Shown: positions 51,411 through 63,552, numbered from the stretch's first letter. The stretch: 64,000 nucleotides of DNA from Pseudogemmobacter bohemicus (GCF_003290025.1 NZ_QNHG01000001.1:1035546-1099545), one strand, 5' to 3'. The notes: a model not told the origin generated them from the sequence alone. A program made the numbers and translations.

Positions 51411-52373
51411 TCAGCCGCGTTTCCCGCGTGCATGGAAGATGAAACCGAGGAAATTCAGCAGCACCTGGGCGGCAAGGATCTGCGTCGAGCCGGAGGGATC
51501 GTAATCCGGCGCCACTTCGACCAGATCCATGCCGACCACCTCATGGCGGTTTGCGACGGCCTGGAGGATCTCCAGCACCTCGTAATAGAGGAAGCCGCCA
51601 TGCGAGGGCGTGCCGGTGCCGGGCGCGATCGAGGGGCAGAAGCCGTCGATATCCAGCGTCACATAGACCCTTGCCTCTTTGGGGATACGGGCCAGCACGC
51701 CCTCGGTGCCGAGCTTGCGGGCCTGGCGCACCGAGATGATGTCATCGCCCATCTTCCGCGCCGCGTCATAGCCATCCTTCGCGGTCGAGGAGACATTCCT
51801 GATCCCGAGCGCGGTGATCCCCGAGACATAGTCCTTCTCGGCGGCGCGGCGCATCGGGTTGCCATGGCCGTGGCGCACACCATGGCGCACATCGACGAAA
51901 TCGAGATGCGCGTCGATCTGCAGGATATGGATCGGACCCCGCCCCTCAAACGCCCGGATGCAGGGGATATTGACCGAGTGATCGCCGCCCAGCACCACCG
52001 GCAGCGCGCCGGCATCAAGCATGGCGCGCACGCCGGCCTCGATATTGGCGTGGCTGGTTTCGGTATCGGTATGGACGATGTCGGCATCACCGATATCAAC
52101 GATCCGCACCTCTTCCCCCAGATAGGTCGCGTCATCCTCATGGTCATAGGCGCCGCCCAGGCCGAAGGAGAACAGCGTCGAGGCCTCGCGGATCGCACGC
52201 GGCCCGAAACGGGCGCCGGCGCGGAACTGGGTGCCGAAATCGAAAGGCGCGCCCATCACCGCCACATCGGCGTCGATCTGCGTCCAGTCCGGCTGGTAAG
52301 TGTTTTTGCCGAAAGTGGAAATTCCCACGAAAGGCAGGTTGAGGCGGGCGGGTTTTGCGCTGTTGGTCGTCAT
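51411..52373 (-). CDS. speB: Agmatinase-family ureohydrolase
   Basis: 320 residues. Manganese ligands in GGDHSVNIPC, QIDAHLDFVD and TLDIDGFCPSIAP. Full-length ureohydrolase. Hydrolysis of agmatine to putrescine and urea is the likely role, but guanidinobutyrase or related specificity cannot be separated by eye. ATG 52373 follows GGGAGAT. Followed by glk on the same strand, 114 bp later. Confidence 0.88.
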   Translation of the reverse strand: MTTNSAKPARLNLPFVGISTFGKNTYQPDWTQIDADVAVMGAPFDFGTQFRAGARFGPRAIREASTLFSFGLGGAYDHEDDATYLGEEVRIVDIGDADIVHTDTETSHANIEAGVRAMLDAGALPVVLGGDHSVNIPCIRAFEGRGPIHILQIDAHLDFVDVRHGVRHGHGNPMRRAAEKDYVSGITALGIRNVSSTAKDGYDAARKMGDDIISVRQARKLGTEGVLARIPKEARVYVTLDIDGFCPSIAPGTGTPSHGGFLYYEVLEILQAVANRHEVVGMDLVEVAPDYDPSGSTQILAAQVLLNFLGFIFHARGKRG

Positions 52374-52496
52374 CGGATATCTCCCCGGTTTCGCGCGAGA
52401 GTGGCGTCCGCCCCTGCGAATGGCAAGCGCGGGCGCGACATCAGATCGCCTTGAGACGACCGCAATTACCGGCTTGATAGCGGGCTGGAGGTGATT

Positions 52497-53507
52497 ATGA
52501 CCGAAGATCCCAAAGGCTTTCGTCCAAAACGCTATCCGGCGCCGGAGTTTCCGCTGCGGCAGGCGAAGCTGTTCGCCCGCACGCCGCCGGTGATCTTTAC
52601 GGCGCTGGCCGGAGTGATGGCTGTGCAGCTGGTTGCGCGACAGCTGCTGGCGGCCGCAGAGCTGCCGCAGGGAGCGGCTGATCTCGGTGCCGGGATCCTG
52701 CTGGCGCTCTGGTTGTTCTGCATCTTCGCGCTGATTGTCAGGATCGGGCGGCGACCTTCGGTCATTGCTGATGATTTGCGGGTTCTTGTTTCCCGAAACG
52801 GGCTGTTTTCTGCGACGATTTCGGGGATGATCGCCGGGCAAATGATCGCGCCCTGGTGGCCCGGAGCATCACCCTGGCTGATTTTGACGGCGCTGGCGGC
52901 GCATCTGGCTTTGGCGCTGGTCTTTTTCACGCGGGCCTTGCGCAACTGGCGATCATCGAGGCCCCATTCATGGGCCTGGCCGGATCCGGGGCTGCAGTTG
53001 ATTTATGCCGGGCCCCTGGTGGCGGTGCCTGTGCTGATCGCGCAGGGCTGGACCGGCGCGGCGGGTATTCTGGCGCTGATCTGCCTGTTGCTGGCCAGCC
53101 TCGGTCTGCTGGCAGGGTTGATCGGGCTGGTGCGCCACCAGAACCCGGCGCCTCTGCGGCCTATGCTTTTGCTGCATCTGGCGCCGCTTGCCCTTGCCTC
53201 GTCCGTGGCGCTGAGCTTCGGTCACGAGACGCAGGCCGCAATTCTGGGGCTGGTGGCGCTTTCGCTGCTTATGGTGATGATTACGGCGGTCAGCTGGCTG
53301 GCACGGGCAGGATTTACCCCGATCTGGGGCAGTGCGATCTGGCCGGTGGTCCTGGTGGCCGACAGCATGGCGCAGGGCGGCGCCCTGATGACGGCCGCTG
53401 CAATTTTGCTGCCGATTTTTGCTTTCGCTCTGGTGATTTGCTGGCGGATCTTCAGGCTTTGGCCCAAAGGCAGGCTGGCGGATATGACCAATACGATCGC
53501 GGCCTGA
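52497..53507 (+). CDS. SLAC1/TehA-type tellurite-resistance family membrane protein
   Basis: 336 residues with about ten membrane segments and the family's N-terminal RTPPVIFTALAGVMAV stretch. Members are anion channels or C4-dicarboxylate/tellurite transporters. The substrate is unknown here. ATG 52497 has GGAG at 6-base spacing; GTG 52491 is less likely. Divergent from speB and convergent with the amidotransferase gene. Confidence 0.8.
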   Translation: MTEDPKGFRPKRYPAPEFPLRQAKLFARTPPVIFTALAGVMAVQLVARQLLAAAELPQGAADLGAGILLALWLFCIFALIVRIGRRPSVIADDLRVLVSRNGLFSATISGMIAGQMIAPWWPGASPWLILTALAAHLALALVFFTRALRNWRSSRPHSWAWPDPGLQLIYAGPLVAVPVLIAQGWTGAAGILALICLLLASLGLLAGLIGLVRHQNPAPLRPMLLLHLAPLALASSVALSFGHETQAAILGLVALSLLMVMITAVSWLARAGFTPIWGSAIWPVVLVADSMAQGGALMTAAAILLPIFAFALVICWRIFRLWPKGRLADMTNTIAA

Positions 53508-53525
53508 AAGCGACCGGTGTGAGGC

Positions 53526-55857
<2,332 letters not shown>

Positions 55858-55877
55858 GCTGGTCGCAGATCCGGGAC

Positions 55878-55904
55878 AAAGGCGGCTCTGCGGGGCCGCC
55901 TTTT
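55878..55904 (+). terminator. Rho-independent terminator of guaB
   Basis: AAGGCGGC pairs with GCCGCCTT around an 8-base loop, with a TTTT run, about 20 bp after the stop codon. Confidence 0.85.
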
Positions 55905-56678
55905 CAATTTGGCCGGAATGCTGGCGGGCCAGGTGATCAGCCCGATCACCGCGCGGCAGGGAGGGAGGCCGGCAGAGCCGCAACGGAACGCCTGGGCGCG
56001 GCGGCTGATTTGCCGCCCCGCCTTGCCCCGGCAGGCCGCGCCGGTAAGCGCGGGCGGCGGCCCGGCAGGCGATGGAGCGATCCGGATTTCCCTGCTGTCC
56101 GGAAGGGAGACTGCCCGGGCACAGCAGCCCGGACTGCCAGAGGACTGCCAGAACAGCTGAGGGTTGATTTCCCGTCGCGCGCCCGATTTATCCGCCGCTG
56201 CCGGGTGACAGGATCGCGCCCTGGCGCGCGCGGACATAACCGCGTGGAGCTTCCGCAATCTGGCGGCCTGATGCGGCTGGTCCGACATCGCCCTCGCGGC
56301 CTTCGTCCGCGCGAAAATGCCAGGACGCCCCTTCCCACAGGCTGCGGCGATTATGACGGGGGTTCTGCTAGGCCGGAACCGCTGCCACGGGAACGCCAGA
56401 CCCGACAGGCTCGCCGGGCGGCAGTCATGGTTCGCTATGGGGCTGTATTTCCAGGTGCCGCAGGGCGGGAACAGAGAGATCAGGCGTGGTGGTCGATGGA
56501 ACTCAACCAGACGCGCAGATCGCGGGCGGGGTGCAGGCGGTGTGCCGACGATGTTCCTGCGGATATCTGTCAGTGCAAAGCCGGTCGGATGCGGCGATGG
56601 CTTGCCATGCCGGCACTTTCATCCGATCAGGGCACTATCGGCCCCTGCCTGCGCCGATCAGAAGGGAAGGAGACCGAC
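55905..56678. other. Long region without recognisable gene
   Basis: About 770 bases between the guaB terminator and the rsmB-like gene. Several open frames exist on both strands, but all are rich in Arg, Pro, Gly and Ala in the manner of GC-rich noncoding DNA. None has a good ribosome site or family motif. No transposase traces seen. It could hold a long leader, an sRNA or a decayed gene. Confidence 0.4.
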
Positions 56679-57866
56679 ATGCGTTCCCCGGGACGAGCCG
56701 CTGCCGCAATCGGGATCCTCGATCAGATCCTTGCCGGGGCACCGGCTGAAAAGGCGCTGACGGCCTGGGGACGGGCCTCGCGCTTTGCCGGTTCCAAAGA
56801 CCGGGCGGCAGTGCGCGATCTGGTCTATGACGCACTGCGCCAGCGGCGCTCGGCGCTGGCGATGGCCGGGGGGGAGGCGGGAGGCGAGACCGGGGGCGAG
56901 ACCGGGGGCGAGACTGGCCGCGCGCTTGTCCTTGGCATCCTGCGGCTGCGGGGAGAGGATCCGGGTTTTTGGTTTGACGGCTCGGATCATGCGCCCGCTC
57001 CGGTGGCCGCACATGAGGTGCCGCGCGCCGCCGAAGGGGCTGAGGCTTTCGACATTCCCGACTGGCTGGAGGCACCGCTGCGCCGCGCCCTCGGCCCCGA
57101 TTTCGCACCGGTGATGGGGGCGATGCGGCTGCGCGCGCCGGTGACCCTGCGGGTCAACACGGCGCGGGCCCCGCGCGAGGCGGCGATGGCCGCGCTGCTG
57201 GCCGAGGGGATCGAGACCGCGCCGCATCCTCTGGCGGCAACCGCGCTGGAGGTGCGGGCCGGTCAGCGGCTGATCGCCGGCAGCCGCGCCTATGCCGAAG
57301 GGCTGGTCGAGTTACAGGACGCGGCCTCGCAGGCGGTGGTGCTGGGCCTGCCGCTCAAAGACGGGATGCGGGTGCTGGATCTTTGCGCCGGGGGCGGTGG
57401 CAAGACGCTTGCAATGGGCGCGCAGGCGCGGCTGTCGCTGGTTGCCCATGATGCCAGCCCGCGCCGGATGGAGGATCTGAAGATCCGCGCTGCCCGCGCC
57501 GGCCTGCAGGTCCGGCTGAGCGCGCGACCCGAAGACAATGCGCCCTATGATCTGATCCTGACCGATGTGCCCTGTTCCGGCTCGGGCAGCTGGCGGCGCG
57601 ACCCCGAGGGCAAATGGCAACTGACGCCCGCGCGTCTGACCGCGCTGACCGGGATCCAGGCCGAAATCCTCGACCGTGCGGCGGCGATGACCGCGCCTGG
57701 CGGCTGGCTCGGCTATGCGACCTGCTCTTTCCTGCGCGAAGAGAATGAGGATCAGACCGAGGCCTTCCTTGCGCGCCATCCGGGCTGGAGCCTGGTGTCA
57801 GACCGCCGCTACGGCCCGCTTGAGGGCGGCGACGGGTTCTTCTCGGCCCTGCTGTCCAGGGGCTGA
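56679..57866 (+). CDS. RsmB/NOP-family RNA cytosine methyltransferase
   Basis: 395 residues. Expected to methylate a cytosine at C5 in rRNA (position 967 in the RsmB of E. coli). An NusB-like N-terminal part (AAAIGILDQILAGAPAEKAL) precedes the SAM-binding VLDLCAGGGGKTLAMG. Both cysteines of the family are present: TDVPCSGSGSWRRDPEGKW and YATCSFLREEN. A triple 12-bp repeat (56883-56918) inserts GGETGGETGGET in the N-terminal third. ATG 56679 follows AAGGAG. Confidence 0.88.
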   Translation: MRSPGRAAAAIGILDQILAGAPAEKALTAWGRASRFAGSKDRAAVRDLVYDALRQRRSALAMAGGEAGGETGGETGGETGRALVLGILRLRGEDPGFWFDGSDHAPAPVAAHEVPRAAEGAEAFDIPDWLEAPLRRALGPDFAPVMGAMRLRAPVTLRVNTARAPREAAMAALLAEGIETAPHPLAATALEVRAGQRLIAGSRAYAEGLVELQDAASQAVVLGLPLKDGMRVLDLCAGGGGKTLAMGAQARLSLVAHDASPRRMEDLKIRAARAGLQVRLSARPEDNAPYDLILTDVPCSGSGSWRRDPEGKWQLTPARLTALTGIQAEILDRAAAMTAPGGWLGYATCSFLREENEDQTEAFLARHPGWSLVSDRRYGPLEGGDGFFSALLSRG

Positions 57867-58020
57867 AGGACGGGATGTTTCGGGCTGCGACGGCTCTGAC
57901 CTGTTGCCCCGGCGGCAACAAAGGGCGAAATTGGCGTTGAGGAAAAGTTGCGGTTAAGGTGAAGTTAACGAATTCCGGTCTTTGCTCGCCAGGTGGAAAT
58001 GCGCGGAAGCGGAGGAATGG

Positions 58021-60348
58021 GTGCAGACTCCGGGGTTTGAGGGCGAGGGGATATTAAGCGGGGCGCGCAGCCTTGCGGTCCGGGCCAGCTGGCTGGTTGC
58101 CGTCGCGGCAGTCTGCCTTGCTCTGGCGGTGCTGGCCGGGGAAAGCGGCTTCCGCTTTACCCTCGCGGTCACCGGCCTTGCGCTTTTGCTGGTGACTTTC
58201 GTGCTCTGGGCCATGGCGCGGATCGCGCGGCGCGAGGAAGAGCAGATGAATGCCCGCCTGTCATTGCTGATCGGCGAGGATGTGGCACCTTGTTTTTCCA
58301 CAGATATCATGGGGCAGATCCTGTTTCGCAACCGCGCCGCGATTGCGCGGTTCGGGGAACAGGCACCCGCCACGCTTGCGGCGCAGCTGCATGAACAGAT
58401 CGCCTCGCCCTCAGCGGTGATGTACCGGCTGCAGTCCCGCGCGGCGCATCAGGGCGGCGTGCATGAGGATATCGTGACCCGGCGCGGCCATTTGCGGCTT
58501 TCGGTCCACCGTATCGCCAGCGACAAATTCCTGTGGCGGATCGAGGAATTCGAGGATCGCAGCCCCGCCGGTCGCGGCGCCGAGGGGCTGAGCCTGCCGA
58601 TGGTGGTGGCAAACCGCGCCGGCGTGGTGCTTTTTTCCAACGAGGCGATGCGTCGGGTTCTGGGGGAGCGGCCCAAACGCCTCGACCGGATTTTCCTGCA
58701 ACCGAAAGTGACCAGCGGCGAGGAGGTGGAGGTCGCGACCGCCACCGGCCAGATGCGCGCCATCGTGGCCGAGCTGGACGGGCCGGGTGACCGGCGCGAG
58801 ATCTTTCTCCTGCCCGCGCCGGCGCGGCGCGAGGAGGATTCGGTCCAGGTCGATTTCGAGAATGTGCCGGTGGCGCTGATGAAATTCGGCCTTGATGGTG
58901 GCTTGCGCCTGGCAAACCGCGCCGCGCGCGAGCTGCTGGGCGAACGCACGGTCGAGGCGCTGACCTTCCATGACCTCTTCGAAGATCTTGGCCGCCCGGT
59001 GAATGACTGGCTGGCCGATGTGATCGAACAGCGCCTGCCCGCCGGTGCCGAGATGCTGCGGCTGCGCAGCCATCCGGGCGGCACGGGCCTGGGGGAGGAA
59101 GAGAATTTCGTCCAGGTCCAGCTCAGCCGTTTCGTGGAAAAGGGCAGGGCGCTGGCGCTGGCTATTCTCTCGGATGTAACGGCGCTGAAGAAGATGGAGG
59201 CGCAGTTCGACCAGAGCCAGAAGATGCAGGCGATCGGGCAACTGACCGGCGGCATCGCGCATGATTTCAACAATCTGCTGACCGCGATTTCGGGCCATTG
59301 CGACCTCTTGCTGCTGCGCCATGGCCATGAGGATTCCGATTTCTCCGATCTCGAACAGATCCGCCAGAATGCCAATCGCGCGGCGGCTCTGGTCAGCCAG
59401 CTGCTGGCATTCTCGCGCAAACAGACACTGAAACCGGAACGGCTCGACCTCTCGGATGTGCTGAGCGAGGTCGCACATCTGCTGAACCGTCTGGTGGGGG
59501 AACGGATCACGCTCAGCCTGAAAAACGACCCGGATCTGGGCGAGGTCAGGGCCGACCGGCGGCGGCTGGAGCAGGTGCTGATGAATCTTGTGGTGAATGC
59601 GCGCGATGCGATGGCCGGCAAGGGCACGATCCTGATCGGGACCGAGGATATCACGCTGTCGCAGCCCGTCAGCCGTGACGGGGCCACCGTGCCGGCCGGT
59701 CGCTGGGCGGTGATCCGGGTCTCGGATACCGGCTGCGGCATCCCGCCAGACCGCATCGGCAAGATTTTCGAGCCCTTCTTCACCACCAAGCGCCCGGGCG
59801 AGGGCACCGGGCTTGGCCTGTCAACGGTTTACGGCATCGTCAAACAATCCGGCGGCTATGTCTTTGTCGAAAGCGTGCCGGATCAGGGCACCACCTTCGA
59901 AATCCTGTTCCCCGTCCGCGAGGGCCAGTCCGAAGCCGGGGCCCAGGCCGAGGAACCGGTGCGGCCACTGATGCTGCGGAACGGAGCCGGCGTCGTGTTG
60001 CTGGTCGAGGATGAGGCCGCAGTGCGCGCCTTCGCCAGCCGGGCGCTGAAGATGCGCGGCTATACGGTGATTGAGGCATCAAATGCCGAAGAGGCGCTGG
60101 ATTTGCTGCAGGATCCGTCGCTGGTGGTCGATATTTTCGTCACCGATGTGGTGATGCCGGGTCTTGACGGTCCAAGCTGGGTGAAACGCGCGCTGGAGGA
60201 CCGGCCCGATGCGCGGGTGGTCTTTGTCTCGGGCTATACCGAAGACCATCTCGCCGCCGATCAGTCACAGATCCCGAATTCTGTCTTCCTGCCGAAACCC
60301 TTCTCGCTGAATGACCTGACCGCCACGGTCCAGGGCGCGTTGCATTAG
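58021..60348 (+). CDS. cckA: Hybrid sensor histidine kinase CckA
   Basis: Top of the CckA-ChpT-CtrA phosphorelay of alphaproteobacteria, which governs motility, gene transfer agents and cell-cycle genes. 775 residues: two membrane helices (21-40, 45-66), PAS-like domains (about 80-390), HisKA with phospho-acceptor His414 in GQLTGGIAHDFNNLLTAISG, HATPase with DTGCGIPPDRIGKIFEPFF and GEGTGLGLSTVYGIVKQSGG, and a receiver with phospho-acceptor Asp709 in VTDVVMPG. GTG 58021 has GGAGGA 4 bases upstream; a TTG at 57982 is less likely. The stop codon overlaps the end of an IS481 transposase remnant on the other strand. Confidence 0.93.
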   Translation: MQTPGFEGEGILSGARSLAVRASWLVAVAAVCLALAVLAGESGFRFTLAVTGLALLLVTFVLWAMARIARREEEQMNARLSLLIGEDVAPCFSTDIMGQILFRNRAAIARFGEQAPATLAAQLHEQIASPSAVMYRLQSRAAHQGGVHEDIVTRRGHLRLSVHRIASDKFLWRIEEFEDRSPAGRGAEGLSLPMVVANRAGVVLFSNEAMRRVLGERPKRLDRIFLQPKVTSGEEVEVATATGQMRAIVAELDGPGDRREIFLLPAPARREEDSVQVDFENVPVALMKFGLDGGLRLANRAARELLGERTVEALTFHDLFEDLGRPVNDWLADVIEQRLPAGAEMLRLRSHPGGTGLGEEENFVQVQLSRFVEKGRALALAILSDVTALKKMEAQFDQSQKMQAIGQLTGGIAHDFNNLLTAISGHCDLLLLRHGHEDSDFSDLEQIRQNANRAAALVSQLLAFSRKQTLKPERLDLSDVLSEVAHLLNRLVGERITLSLKNDPDLGEVRADRRRLEQVLMNLVVNARDAMAGKGTILIGTEDITLSQPVSRDGATVPAGRWAVIRVSDTGCGIPPDRIGKIFEPFFTTKRPGEGTGLGLSTVYGIVKQSGGYVFVESVPDQGTTFEILFPVREGQSEAGAQAEEPVRPLMLRNGAGVVLLVEDEAAVRAFASRALKMRGYTVIEASNAEEALDLLQDPSLVVDIFVTDVVMPGLDGPSWVKRALEDRPDARVVFVSGYTEDHLAADQSQIPNSVFLPKPFSLNDLTATVQGALH

Positions 60349-61425
60349 GTGTTCAGTCCCGGCATCTGTTGGGTCGGATTGACGATGAATCTGTCTGATT
60401 CTGAAGTCCAGATTTTGCAGATTTATTCGTAAGGCGTGAAACCGTTGAGCGTCTTCTGGCGGCGGGCAAGGTTGCAGGCGGCCATGAAGTCACCGCGGTG
60501 GGTTCGCAATTGTTCGTGGCTCTCGTAATGGAAGCGCGCCAGGGTAGCGTCCTTGATCTCAGGTTCATGCGTTCGACCTGGCCATTTGTCCGGGGATGGT
60601 CTGGCTGGGTCTGTCTGTGCCCAACATTGCCTCGCCACGGTCTCTCGAACCGGTGACGTGACCATGGCCCGACCTCGCAGATCATGTCGAAGCGCATTTT
60701 CCTGGAGCTGGCGGTGTTCCGATTGCAGGGTTGATCGGCGAACAGGATGCCGCTCGCCATCGGGCTCGGGGCGATGGCGCCTTCGATGGCTCGCCCGGTC
60801 GGTATCGTGTGGATACGATATGGTATCGAGACCAGCATATGCTCCGGAAACTCTCAGGCGGTCATCCTGTCTGCCGTGCCCACCAACCCGGGGGCCGCCT
60901 CCTTGCTGGTGCGGTCAATGGCCACGCAGAGGTATGGCTTCCCTTCCGTCGTCTGCGCTTCGGCACTATCAATGTGGAAGATACCGATCGGGTAGCGCCT
61001 GAACCGCTGCCGCCCGGGCTTGTCGTCATCCACCTCCGGCGGGCGCGAGATCCCGTGGCGGCTGCAGGTATAAATGCAAGGCAGGCCGCGCCAGATGCGG
61101 GATCGAGGGTTGCAGAGCGTAAAGGCAGTCATCCGGCGGCAGGGGGTTGTGGCGCCGAACGCCACCATCATCGCCTCGTCCTCCTCGCTCAGCACCGTTG
61201 AACGTGGCTCGGCAGGCCCGGCCTTACCGCCCTCGACCGCCTCGCGCTTGCGCCACTTCGCGACCGTCCTGGCATTGATCTCCAGCTCCCGGCTCAGTTG
61301 CGCGAGCCCTCAGACCCGCCCCTGAACCAATGGCAGGCAGGTCTTCGACTGTGATCGCTGTATGGCTGCTCGGACTGCGGGCCTGGTCGTGGCGCTGCCA
61401 TGACGAACCGGTCCCATAGCGCATC
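60345..61425 (-). mobile_element. Remnant of an IS481-family transposase gene
   Basis: Read on the minus strand in shifting frames: AQLSREL-IN-RTVAKWRKRE, TVLSEEDEAMMVAF, CIYTCSRHGISRPPEVD, RQRFRRYPIGIFHID, LCVAIDRTSK, PYRIHTI, RFDMICEV, HPRTNGQVERMN, DATLARFHYESHEQLRTH, RRQKTLNGFTPYE, then a stop, then ICKIWTSES and MPGLNT. The order matches a full IS481 transposase of about 315-350 residues, broken by several frameshifts and stops. It is inactive. Terminal inverted repeats are not seen. Its stop codon position (60345-60347) lies within the last codons of cckA. Confidence 0.8.
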
Positions 61426-61474
61426 CTTCCATTCCACAGGAAGGATCACACCATCAAACCCCGGGATCAAACAT

Positions 61475-62080
61475 TCAGGCCTGTTCTGGGTGCCTGAGCG
61501 TCTCATAAAGCGCGAAATCGGCTGCCGCGATCTGGTGGAGCAGGGTCTCGGTCCCTGGCGTCAGATGGGCCTCGCCGGGGGGCGAGACATTGACGCGCGG
61601 CAGGATGATCTCGCAGCCCAGCCGCTCTTCGAGGAAATCGACGAAAATGTCGATCTCGGCATAGCGGAACAGCCGGTCCACCCCCCGGCCCTGACGCGGG
61701 CGCAGGAATTTCTCCTGAGCGCCGACATCGGCAAAAGCAGGCCGCGGATCGGAACACCAGCCCCGGACGAATTCGTCGAAACTCATACCTTTGGTGGATT
61801 TCGCCGGATCGGTCTGATCCTCGCGTGAACGAAAGCGATACCAGGAATTCAGCCAGTCGCGCGGCTCGCGCATCAGGGCCACGACCGTCCATTCCGCCTG
61901 GGCCGCCGCTTCGAGATAGGGGCCGACAAAACGGTGATAGCGATGCACGGTCGTGTGTTTCAGCACGGGCGGACGCTGGATTGACACCGATGACAGCGAT
62001 TCGAGTGCGCTTGCCAGCGAGGTTGAGCCGGTCTTCGGCGTCGCAAGAAGGACGAGCTTTTGCTCCCAGAATACCAGCAC
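61475..62080 (-). CDS. Sulfotransferase-family protein
   Basis: 201 residues. PAPS-binding-type loop VLLATPKTGSTSLASALES at residues 10-28 (PKTGST), and the second phosphate region MREPRDWLNSWYRFRSRE. C-terminal tail ALYETLRHPEQA. Such proteins are often mislabelled as gamma-glutamyl kinases in related genomes. Substrate unknown. Starts at GTG 62080 after AAAGGA. Divergent from recA and flanked by the IS481 remnant. Confidence 0.78.
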   Translation of the reverse strand: MLVFWEQKLVLLATPKTGSTSLASALESLSSVSIQRPPVLKHTTVHRYHRFVGPYLEAAAQAEWTVVALMREPRDWLNSWYRFRSREDQTDPAKSTKGMSFDEFVRGWCSDPRPAFADVGAQEKFLRPRQGRGVDRLFRYAEIDIFVDFLEERLGCEIILPRVNVSPPGEAHLTPGTETLLHQIAAADFALYETLRHPEQA

Positions 62081-62239
62081 GCGCAGATCCTTTATCGGTT
62101 TCGCGATATCGGGATGCTTCTAGCGCGAAAACCGCCCGGAAAAACCCCTGGAGACGCAATTTAAGCCAGGCGTTGTAAACCGACCGTTAAGCATTATGCG
62201 GTCAGGATCATTTAAAGAAACTTGTTGATACTTTCCCCA

Positions 62240-62273
62240 TTTGTTCTCATAAGGATGAGAACAAATATGAAAC
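62240..62273 (+). promoter_or_regulatory. SOS-like palindrome upstream of recA
   Basis: TTTGTTCTCAT (62240-62250) and ATGAGAACAAA (62255-62265) form an 11-bp perfect inverted repeat with a 4-base centre. Overlapping it, GAAC-N7-AAAC (62259-62273) is one base from the GAAC-N7-GAAC direct repeat recognised by alphaproteobacterial LexA. Located 51-84 bp before the recA start, so LexA control is plausible. The palindromic form is unusual for the group. Confidence 0.6.
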
Positions 62274-62323
62274 ATGGCTCGGGATTGCCGCCCCGGCGCG
62301 GCTGTGAAATAAAGGAAAAAACC

Positions 62324-63394
62324 ATGGCGACAGCCAGTCTGCTGGACTTCGGGAGCAAGAAAGACATGGATAAGCAAAAGGCGCTGGAAAGCGCTCTCCA
62401 GCAGATCGAGCGGCAATTCGGCAAGGGCTCGATTATGAAGCTCGGCGCTGACAGCCCTGCGATGGAGATCGAAGCGACCTCGACCGGCTCGCTGGGGCTG
62501 GATATCGCGCTTGGCATCGGCGGCCTGCCGAAAGGGCGGATCGTCGAGATTTATGGGCCGGAAAGCTCGGGCAAGACCACGCTGACGCTGCATGTTGTGG
62601 CGGAAGAGCAGAAAAAGGGCGGCGTCTGCGCCTTTGTCGATGCGGAACATGCGCTGGACCCGAGCTATGCCAAGAAACTCGGCGTTAACCTTGATGAACT
62701 GCTGATCTCGCAGCCCGATACCGGCGAACAGGCGCTGGAGATCGTCGATACGCTGGTGCGTTCCGGCGCGGTCTCGCTGATCGTGGTCGACTCGGTCGCA
62801 GCACTGACGCCCAAAGCCGAGCTTGAGGGCGATATGGGCGACGCGACCGTTGGCGCCCAGGCAAGGCTGATGAGCCAGGCGATGCGCAAACTGACCGCCT
62901 CCATCGGCAAATCGAACTGCATGGTGATCTTCATCAACCAGATCCGCATGAAGATCGGCGTGATGTTCGGCTCGCCCGAGACCACCACCGGCGGCAATGC
63001 GCTTAAATTCTACGCCTCTGTGCGCCTGGACATCCGCCGCATCGGCGCGATCAAGGACCGCGAAGAGGTGGTCGGCAACACCACCCGCGTCAAGGTGGTC
63101 AAGAACAAGGTGGCGCCGCCTTTCAAACAGGTCGAATTCGACATCATGTATGGCGAGGGTATTTCGAAGACCGGTGAGCTGGTCGATATCGGGGTCAAGG
63201 CCGGCGTGGTCGAGAAATCGGGCGCCTGGTATTCCTACGGTGATGAGCGGATCGGGCAGGGGCGTGAGAATGCCAAGACCTTCCTGAAGAACAACCCGGC
63301 CACCGCGCTGGCGATTGAGGAAAAGATCCGCACCGCCAATGGGCTCGATTTCCACATGTCGGCCGAAGAAAGCGTTGTTGAGGATGATGCCTGA
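62324..63394 (+). CDS. recA: Recombinase RecA
   Basis: Forms ATP-dependent filaments on single-stranded DNA for homologous recombination and triggers LexA self-cleavage. 356 residues. Walker [10 protein letters not shown] (78-86), [44 protein letters not shown] and [17 protein letters not shown] 62324 has AAAGGA 7 bases upstream. An upstream in-frame start would begin within the palindrome and is rejected. Acidic C-terminal tail [11 protein letters not shown] as usual. Confidence 0.98.
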   Translation: MATASLLDFGSKKDMDKQKALESALQQIERQFGKGSIMKLGADSPAMEIEATSTGSLGLDIALGIGGLPKGRIVEIYGPESSGKTTLTLHVVAEEQKKGGVCAFVDAEHALDPSYAKKLGVNLDELLISQPDTGEQALEIVDTLVRSGAVSLIVVDSVAALTPKAELEGDMGDATVGAQARLMSQAMRKLTASIGKSNCMVIFINQIRMKIGVMFGSPETTTGGNALKFYASVRLDIRRIGAIKDREEVVGNTTRVKVVKNKVAPPFKQVEFDIMYGEGISKTGELVDIGVKAGVVEKSGAWYSYGDERIGQGRENAKTFLKNNPATALAIEEKIRTANGLDFHMSAEESVVEDDA

Positions 63395-63444
63395 TCCCGT
63401 GGTCATGCGCCGGGCCTGAACCCGCAATTTGATCATAAGAACAA

Positions 63445-63473
63445 GGCCGGAAGCCCCGCTTCCGGCCTTTTTT
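63445..63473 (+). terminator. Rho-independent terminator of recA
   Basis: Perfect 10-bp stem GGCCGGAAGC/GCTTCCGGCC around CCC followed by six T, 50 bp after the stop. Confidence 0.93.
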
Positions 63474-63481
63474 CGGTCAGG

Positions 63482-63512
63482 GCGCATCCCCCCGTGGACA
63501 GGGGGGATGCGC
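63482..63512 (+). promoter_or_regulatory. Long GC hairpin in the alaS leader
   Basis: GCGCATCCCCCC and GGGGGGATGCGC pair perfectly over 12 bp around GTGGACA, 53 bp before alaS. No T-run follows, so it is not a simple terminator. It may be a leader structure of alaS. Confidence 0.45.
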
Positions 63513-63552
63513 GCCGTTACATGGAAGGCCGAAATCAGATCATCCTCCATGA

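Noticed and set aside
61475..62080. Gamma-glutamyl kinase identity for the sulfotransferase-like gene
   Set aside because: That name is often attached to relatives, but the PKTGST loop and MREPRDWLNSWYR region are of the sulfotransferase fold, not an amino-acid kinase.
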